This document shows, in pieces, positions 58,926 through 64,000 of a stretch of DNA of 64,000 bases. The position numbers were made by a program, and so were the translations under genes. Numbering within the stretch: position 1 is the first letter of the stretch; the number at the start of each line of letters is the position of its first letter. The notes under the pieces are model-generated. The model was not told the origin of the DNA and searched no databases. It saw only the letters and a list, made by a program, of their open reading frames with translations. Source of the DNA: Limimaricola sp. (GTDB lineage: Bacteria > Pseudomonadota > Alphaproteobacteria > Rhodobacterales > Rhodobacteraceae); NCBI RefSeq assembly GCF_016125575.1, contig NZ_WGLM01000005.1, positions 372,001 to 436,000 of the forward strand, written 5' to 3'.

Positions 58926-59492
58926 ATGACAAGCACGACTTCGAGCATTTCTCGACGCGGCCTTCTGCGGGCCTTCGCAGCCACCACCGTCGCCGCAGCA
59001 CCGACATACTCGATGGCAGCTGGCTTTCTGCGGGGGGCTGGCGATATTCGGCGGATCCGGATGTACGCGCCACGCACTGGCGAAAAGCTCGACATGATCT
59101 ACTGGGTCGAGGGGCAGTATATCCCCGAGGCGATGTCCGAGATCACCTATTTCATGCGCGACTGGCGGACCGAGACGATCATGCCGATCGACACCCGCAC
59201 GATGGATATCGTTGCCGCGGTGCACAAACTGCTCGACGTGACCGAACCCTACATGCTGCTCTCGGGCTACCGCTCGCCCGAAACCAACGCCTACCTGCGC
59301 GCGCACTCGCGCGGCGTGGCCAAGAATTCGCTGCATATGCGGGGCGAGGCCAACGACCTGCGGCTGGCCAGCCGGACCGTCCACCAGGTGTCGGCTGCGG
59401 CCAAATCCTGTGCGGCCGGCGGCGTTGGCACATATCCGCGCTCCAATTTCGTGCACATGGATTGTGGCCCGGTTCGCACCTGGAACGGCTGA
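58926..59492 (+). CDS. DUF882 / YcbK-like murein peptidase family protein
   Basis: A 188-residue protein with a Tat signal (SRRGLLRAFAATTVAAAP). It belongs to the DUF882 branch of M15-like peptidases: LSGYRSPETNAYLR, zinc-site SLHMRGEANDLRL and NFVHMDCGPVRTW. It is likely a periplasmic murein endopeptidase. It faces the L,D-transpeptidase gene, so the two may be regulated together. Confidence 0.87.
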   Translation: MTSTTSSISRRGLLRAFAATTVAAAPTYSMAAGFLRGAGDIRRIRMYAPRTGEKLDMIYWVEGQYIPEAMSEITYFMRDWRTETIMPIDTRTMDIVAAVHKLLDVTEPYMLLSGYRSPETNAYLRAHSRGVAKNSLHMRGEANDLRLASRTVHQVSAAAKSCAAGGVGTYPRSNFVHMDCGPVRTWNG

Positions 59493-59518
59493 TCCAAACC
59501 ACAATGGCAGAGTGACAG

Positions 59519-59547
59519 GGCCGCCCCTTTGGGCGGTCTTTTCTTTT
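59519..59547 (+). terminator. Terminator after DUF882 gene
   Basis: CCGCCC and GGGCGG form a short GC hairpin followed by TCTTTTCTTTT, 27 bp after the stop. Confidence 0.65.
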
Positions 59548-59630
59548 GGCATGATCACGGCACCGTCAGAACAGATGACGCGCCGGCCATGGGAACCTAT
59601 GTTGGACACAATGCAACATCGGAGGACATC

Positions 59631-60140
59631 ATGGCGGAAGAAACCGCGATCCTGGCTGGCGGCTGTTTCTGGGGCATGCAGGACCTGATCCGCAAGCTGC
59701 CCGGCGTGATCCGAACCCGGGTCGGCTATACCGGCGGCGACGTGGCCCACGCCACCTACCGCAACCACGGCACCCATGCCGAAGGGATCGAGATCGTCTT
59801 CGATCCGGCGCGCATCAGCTACCGCGAACTGCTGGAATTCTTCTTCCAGATCCACGACCCCACCACGTTGAACCGGCAGGGCAACGACCGCGGACTGAGC
59901 TACCGCTCTGGCATTTACCCCACCACCCCCGAACAGGACCGCATCGCGCGCGACACCATCGCCGATGTCGATGCCTCGGGCCTCTGGCCCGGCAAGGTTG
60001 TGACCGAGGTCAAGCCTGCCGGCGATTTCTGGGAGGCCGAGCCCGAGCATCAGGACTACCTCGAGCGCATCCCCCACGGTTATACCTGCCACTTCGTGCG
60101 CAAGGGCTGGCGCCTGCCGAAACGGACCGACGCGGCCTGA
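59631..60140 (+). CDS. msrA: Peptide-methionine (S)-S-oxide reductase
   Basis: A 169-residue repair enzyme that reduces S-methionine sulfoxide. The active-site motif GGCFWGMQD is at residues 10-18, with [26 protein letters not shown] (key parts) and the recycling-cysteine region YTCHFV near the end. ATG 59631 follows CGGAGGACATC; in-frame upstream codons to 59529 are non-coding in character. Confidence 0.94.
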   Translation: MAEETAILAGGCFWGMQDLIRKLPGVIRTRVGYTGGDVAHATYRNHGTHAEGIEIVFDPARISYRELLEFFFQIHDPTTLNRQGNDRGLSYRSGIYPTTPEQDRIARDTIADVDASGLWPGKVVTEVKPAGDFWEAEPEHQDYLERIPHGYTCHFVRKGWRLPKRTDAA

Positions 60141-60154
60141 GGCCCGCCGCCGCG

Positions 60155-60179
60155 CTTCATCTTGCCGCAAATACTCCGG
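60155..60179. repeat. Intergenic repeat, copy D (CTTCATCTTG..AAATACTCC)
   Basis: CTTCATCTTGCCGCAAATAC, then TCC, 15 bp after the msrA stop, followed by long GC-rich inverted tracts. Confidence 0.75.
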
Positions 60180-60263
60180 GGGGCGCGCGGGCACCGCGCG
60201 CGGGGGCAGCGCCCCCTCCCCGGCCGGCAACCGGGCGCCTCACGCATCCGTGATCGAAAAAAC

Positions 60264-60288
60264 CGGGGGCGAGTGAAACTCGCCCCCG
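60264..60288 (-). terminator. Hairpin with T-run on the minus strand
   Basis: GGGGGCGAG and CTCGCCCCC form a 9-bp stem with a loop of 5. Only on the minus strand does a T-run follow (GGTTTTTTC), yet no minus-strand gene ends here. It lies in the leader of the FAS1 gene. Confidence 0.5.
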
Positions 60289-60352
60289 CTCTCATGCGTG
60301 GCTTCGTATGTTCGCCCCCCAGGCCGGGGGGCCCAAACGAAGGAGAACCACG

Positions 60353-60916
60353 ATGAAACGTCTCTTCCCCTCCGCGCTGCTTGCCGCGTCCCTGATGGCC
60401 GCCCCGGCCTTTGCCGCAACGATGGGCGGCAACCCGATGGTCGGCGGCGCACCGATGTATGCCAGCAAGAACATCATCGAGAACGCGGTCAACTCGGCCG
60501 ACCACACGACGCTGGTGGCCGCCGTCAAGGCCGCGGGGCTTGTCGACACGCTGGAAGGGCCCGGCCCCTTCACCGTCTTCGCCCCCACAAACGAGGCTTT
60601 CGCGGCGCTGCCTGCGGGGACCGTTGAAACCCTGCTCAAGCCCGAGAACAAGGCGACGCTGGTCAAGATCCTGACCGCACATGTCATCGCGGGCAAAATC
60701 ACCGCCGAGCAGATGATCGCCCGGGCCAAGGCCTCGCCCACCGGCTTTTACAACATGCAGACCGTGTCGGGTGATGCGCTTTCGGCGCAGGTGACGCCCT
60801 CGGGCGCGCTCTGGATCTATGACGAAAGCGGGCAAGCCTACCGCGTGACGATCTCTGACGTGATGCAGTCGAACGGCGTGATCCACGTCGTCAACGGTGT
60901 CCTGCTGCCGAAATAG
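60353..60916 (+). CDS. Fasciclin (FAS1) domain secreted protein
   Basis: A 187-residue exported protein. The signal peptide is MKRLFPSALLAASLMAAPAFA and the single FAS1 domain shows GPFTVFAPTNEAFAALP and SNGVIHVVNGVLLPK. FAS1 proteins act in adhesion or as carotenoid carriers. AAGGAGAACC precedes ATG 60353; an in-frame ATG at 60308 is less likely because it would precede the signal peptide. Confidence 0.92.
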   Translation: MKRLFPSALLAASLMAAPAFAATMGGNPMVGGAPMYASKNIIENAVNSADHTTLVAAVKAAGLVDTLEGPGPFTVFAPTNEAFAALPAGTVETLLKPENKATLVKILTAHVIAGKITAEQMIARAKASPTGFYNMQTVSGDALSAQVTPSGALWIYDESGQAYRVTISDVMQSNGVIHVVNGVLLPK

Positions 60917-61049
60917 TACCCCCTTTTCGGTTGTAGGACCGTGGCTCCGGGCCTGTCGCGTCCTCCCAGTCGCGGCAGGTTCGGGGCCGCGGAGCTAACT
61001 GTTCAGTTGCAATTCGGCCCCGCCATGCGGGGCCGATGCGCTCCGCGCG

Positions 61050-61074
61050 GGAGGTATTTGGACCAAGATGAAGG
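61050..61074. repeat. Intergenic repeat, copy E (GGAGGTATTT..CAAGATGAAGG)
   Basis: GGGAGGTATTTGGACCAAGA, then TGAAGG, between the convergent ends of the FAS1 gene and pgi. Confidence 0.7.
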
Positions 61075-61099
61075 GGCCTGGCCCGAAACAGGCAGTGGT

Positions 61100-62701
61100 T
61101 CAGGCGCCGTGGGTGCGCAGATAGCCCACCAGTGCCGCCGTCGAGCCATCCTTTTGCGTCGCGTCGGCCCGGCCTTCGACGACCGGCTGAAGCGAACTGG
61201 CGAGTTCCTTGCCCAACTCCACCCCCCACTGGTCGTAGGAATTGATGCCCAGCACCGCGCCCTCGACAAAGACCCGGTGCTCATAGAGGGCCACGATCTG
61301 GCCCAGCACATGCGGCGTCAGCTGCGGATAGGCCAGCGTGACCGAGGGGCGGTTGCCCGGAAAGACGCGGTGGCGCGCCTGCCGTTCCAGTTCGTCCCCC
61401 GACAGGCCCTTCTTCGCCATGATCGCGCGTGCCTCGTCGAGGCTGCGGCCCTTCATCAGCGCCTCGGACTGCGCGAGGCAATTGGCGATCAGCAACTGGT
61501 GCTGGTGATGCAGGTCCGGCTCGTGGCCCTGGGCCGCGATCATGAATTCGCACGGCACGATCCGGGTACCCTGATGGATCAGCTGGTAAAAGGCATGCTG
61601 GCCGTTCGTGCCGGGTTCGCCCCAGACGATGGGCCCCGATTCACAAGTCAGATCGGCGCCATCCATGCTGACGCGCTTGCCGTTACTCTCCATCTCCAGC
61701 TGCTGAAGATAGGCGGGGAGCCGGCCCAGCCGCTGGTCGTAAGGCAGCACGGCGCGGGTGGCGTGGCCGCAGACCTGGTTATGCCAGATTCCGACAAGGG
61801 CCAGCAGCGCCGGCATGTTCTCGTGCCATTCGGCGGCGCGGAAGTGGCGGTCCATGTCCTGACCACCGCGCAGGAAGGCGCGGAAAGCGTCAGGACCGAT
61901 GGCGATCATCAGGCTCAGCCCGATCGGCCCCCACATCGAATAGCGGCCACCGACCCAGTCCTCGAAGCCGAAGACACGATCGGGGTGGATGCCAAAGGCG
62001 CCGGTCTTTTCAAGATCGGTCGAAAGCGCCACGAACTGCGCCGCGGGATCGGCCACAGCCTCGCCCATCCAGGCCTTGGCGGTGCGCGCATTGGTCATCG
62101 TCTCGATCGTGGTAAAGGTCTTGGAGGCGACGATGACCAGCGTCGTGGCCGGATCGCAGCCGCGCAACACGGTGGCGATATCGGCGGGATCGACGTTGGA
62201 GACGAAATGCGTGCGCGGCCCGTCATGGTAGGGCGCCAGCGCGCGGGCCGCCATCGCCGGGCCAAGGTCCGACCCGCCGATGCCGATATTGACGACATCC
62301 TTGATCGGGCCGCCCTGCCCCTTGAAGGCGCCACTGCGCACCGCCTCGGCAAACTCCGCCATCCGGTCGAGTGTGGCGCGCACCTGCGGGATGACATCCT
62401 CGCCATCGACCATAACCGGGCCGCCATCGAGGTTGCGCAACGCCGTGTGCAGCACCGCGCGTCCTTCGGTTTCATTGATCTTGGCGCCGCTGAACATCGC
62501 CTCGCGCCGGGCGGCAACGCCGCGCCTGTCCAGAAGATCAATCAGCAGCGCGCGCGCTTCGGCATCGATATTGGTCTTGGAATAGTCGAGCAACAGGTCG
62601 CCCGTCTGCACCGAGAAATCCCGCGCGCGGTCGGCGTCGAGCATGTCGGCGATAGGGCGGTCGGACGTGGTGGCGTGATGCTGGCGCAGGGCGTTCCACA
62701 T
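61100..62701 (-). CDS. pgi: Glucose-6-phosphate isomerase
   Basis: A 533-residue enzyme that interconverts glucose-6-P and fructose-6-P. Motifs: [19 protein letters not shown], the signature [20 protein letters not shown] and the C-terminal [16 protein letters not shown] 62701 (MWNALRQHH) is a normal start; the upstream frame overlaps pgl. It ends the zwf-pgl-pgi run, which in this family feeds the Entner-Doudoroff and pentose phosphate routes. Confidence 0.95.
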   Translation of the reverse strand: MWNALRQHHATTSDRPIADMLDADRARDFSVQTGDLLLDYSKTNIDAEARALLIDLLDRRGVAARREAMFSGAKINETEGRAVLHTALRNLDGGPVMVDGEDVIPQVRATLDRMAEFAEAVRSGAFKGQGGPIKDVVNIGIGGSDLGPAMAARALAPYHDGPRTHFVSNVDPADIATVLRGCDPATTLVIVASKTFTTIETMTNARTAKAWMGEAVADPAAQFVALSTDLEKTGAFGIHPDRVFGFEDWVGGRYSMWGPIGLSLMIAIGPDAFRAFLRGGQDMDRHFRAAEWHENMPALLALVGIWHNQVCGHATRAVLPYDQRLGRLPAYLQQLEMESNGKRVSMDGADLTCESGPIVWGEPGTNGQHAFYQLIHQGTRIVPCEFMIAAQGHEPDLHHQHQLLIANCLAQSEALMKGRSLDEARAIMAKKGLSGDELERQARHRVFPGNRPSVTLAYPQLTPHVLGQIVALYEHRVFVEGAVLGINSYDQWGVELGKELASSLQPVVEGRADATQKDGSTAALVGYLRTHGA

Positions 62702-62717
62702 GGGGCAAGTCTCCGCT

Positions 62718-63389
62718 TCAGTTAGCGGCCCAGTGCACGGTCGCGCCCGACAGGACGGCGGCGATCGGGGCCTGTTCGGGGGGAAGGTTTCGCGCGCGGT
62801 CGAGCGCTGCGCGCTTGTCATCACCGGTGATGACGACGTGCAGGCTCATCGCGTCGTTGAGCACGCGGGCCGACAGCGTCACGCGGGGTTCGGGCGCGCC
62901 GGGCGCGTGGATGGCAACAAGCGGGGCGTCGCCGTGCAGGGCGGCCTGCAACTGATCGGCTCCGGGAAAGAGCGAGGCAGTATGCATGTCCGCCCCCATG
63001 CCCAACAGCGCCACCGACAGCGGCAGGACGGGGAGAAGGTTTTGCGTCAGCGCCTCCAGCCCCTCTTCAGGCGTCGCGGCGTCAGAGCTGAGCGGGATCA
63101 ACGTGGCGGCCTCGGCACGGCCGGTCAGCAGGTGCTCGCGGATCAGGCGAGCATTGGAGCGGGGCGATGTCTGCGGCACCCAGCGTTCGTCGGTGGGCAG
63201 TACCCGCACCCGCGCCCAATCGAGATTGGCCGCGCAGAGCGCATCGAAGACGGGCCCCGGCGTGGTTCCACCGGGAACGGCGAACGAGACGATGTCGCGT
63301 GCACTCAGCGCCTGCCGCAATTGCCCGGCAAGGCGGTTGGCCAGGTCGATCATCATCATCTCGGCATCGGGATACTCGATCAGTTCCAT
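62718..63389 (-). CDS. pgl: 6-phosphogluconolactonase
   Basis: A 223-residue enzyme that opens 6-phosphogluconolactone. The family pattern is present: [32 protein letters not shown] and [19 protein letters not shown] 63389 lies 25 bp after the zwf stop; ATG 63431 would overlap it. It lies between zwf and pgi with short gaps, so the three form one operon. Confidence 0.94.
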   Translation of the reverse strand: MELIEYPDAEMMMIDLANRLAGQLRQALSARDIVSFAVPGGTTPGPVFDALCAANLDWARVRVLPTDERWVPQTSPRSNARLIREHLLTGRAEAATLIPLSSDAATPEEGLEALTQNLLPVLPLSVALLGMGADMHTASLFPGADQLQAALHGDAPLVAIHAPGAPEPRVTLSARVLNDAMSLHVVITGDDKRAALDRARNLPPEQAPIAAVLSGATVHWAAN

Positions 63390-63414
63390 TCCGCTGCCTC
63401 CTTCGTGACGGCCC

Positions 63415-64000
63415 TCAGCCCTTGATATCACGCCAGCGCCGCCCGTCGCGATGCATCAGGATCGCGGCCTCTTCGGGACCGGCGGATCCCGGCTCGTAAG
63501 GCTTGGGCACGTCGCCGCGCGTCTCCCAGTCGTGGATGATCGGGTCGGTCCAGGCCCAGGCAGCCTCGACCTCGTCACCGCGCATGAACAGCGTCTGGTC
63601 GCCCCGGATCACATCCATGATCAGCCGCTCGTAGGCATCGGGCACGGCTTCGGCATCGGGGCCCAACGCATCGGCAAAGGTCATGTCGAGCGGGACGTCG
63701 ATCAGGCGCATCCCGCCCGGACCCGGCTCCTTGATGGTGACCTGCAGGTCCATGCCTTCGTTGGGCTGCAGCCGGATCGACAGCATGTTGCGGTGGCGCG
63801 CCTTGTCACCCTTGAAAATCGAATGGCCAAGATCCTGAAAGACAACGGCAATCTCGGACGAGCGCGCTTTCATCCGCTTGCCGGTGCGCAGGTAGAACGG
63901 CACACCCGCCCACCGCCAGTTGGCGATTTCCACCTGCATGGCAACGAAACTTTCGGTCGTCGAACGGGGGTTTTCGGCATCGGTGGCGTAATCGGGGCCG
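63415..64000 (-). CDS. zwf: Glucose-6-phosphate 1-dehydrogenase, C-terminal part
   Basis: The last 194 or so residues of the NADP-dependent enzyme; the gene runs off the window edge. The segment before the first in-frame Met reads on as coding (STTESFVAMQVEIANWRWAGVPFYLRTGK, key parts), and RLIMDVIRGDQTLFMRGDEVEAAW is a C-terminal family pattern. It is upstream of pgl in the same direction. Confidence 0.94.
   Translation of the reverse strand, partial: GPDYATDAENPRSTTESFVAMQVEIANWRWAGVPFYLRTGKRMKARSSEIAVVFQDLGHSIFKGDKARHRNMLSIRLQPNEGMDLQVTIKEPGPGGMRLIDVPLDMTFADALGPDAEAVPDAYERLIMDVIRGDQTLFMRGDEVEAAWAWTDPIIHDWETRGDVPKPYEPGSAGPEEAAILMHRDGRRWRDIKG

Overview
The window is GC-rich chromosomal DNA from an alphaproteobacterium, most likely a member of the Rhodobacteraceae (Roseobacter group). 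The pointers are an iscR-suf operon with an Irr-type box, a GTTC-N7-GTTC LexA box before recA, a zwf-pgl-pgi cluster, an aroK-aroB / xerD neighbourhood, IalB, DUF882 and FAS1 secreted proteins, and five copies of an intergenic repeat (GGAGTATTT..CAAGATGAAG) that I associate with this family. No rRNA and no CRISPR array were seen.

Layout. 1-4139: a minus-strand MacB/Lol-like export operon (lipoprotein-sorting protein, two FtsX-type permeases, ATPase, start of a secreted protein) facing a TetR regulator across a palindromic operator. 4865-7261: an AbrB-family membrane protein, a split YeeE/YedE sulfur transporter behind an AT-rich palindrome, and tRNA-Arg(CCG). 7395-9065: a secreted HEIFH metalloprotease-like protein. 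9057-16520: iscR, a type I cysteine desulfurase, sufB, sufC, sufD, two YIP1 membrane proteins and sufS. 16725-29685: mostly housekeeping genes (hydrolase, HD phosphohydrolase, icd, YitT, typA, alaS, recA, a sulfotransferase, an orphan histidine kinase, an MBL hydrolase) ending in tRNA-Asn(GTT).

29641-37145 is the accessory region: a 7.5-kb integrative element bounded by a 47-bp direct repeat of the tRNA-Asn 3' half. Its minus-strand module holds a tyrosine integrase, an unknown protein, an AlpA-like DNA-binding protein, a PC4-like small protein and a Rep-like protein. Its plus-strand cargo is a tightly coupled operon of lower GC: a ThsB-like TIR protein, a caspase-like protease, a DUF6338 membrane protein and a disordered 57-residue protein. 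The TIR + caspase pair resembles what has recently been called type IV Thoeris antiphage defence. The two further genes make an extended form that I do not know to be described, and this is the best candidate for a new system here.

37177-45016: a nitrilase, then a complete N-ATPase operon (atpDCQRBEFAG: no separate delta, long b subunit, two-glutamate c subunit) with an FNR-like box upstream. 45107-64000: aroB, aroK, two membrane/secreted proteins, xerD, a CNNM/CorC-type protein, a HerA-like ATPase, a GrpB protein, IalB, a beta-ketoacyl synthase / ACP / lpxD trio for lipid A, an L,D-transpeptidase facing a DUF882 protein, msrA, a FAS1 protein, and pgi-pgl-zwf of the Entner-Doudoroff / pentose phosphate entry, the last cut by the window edge.
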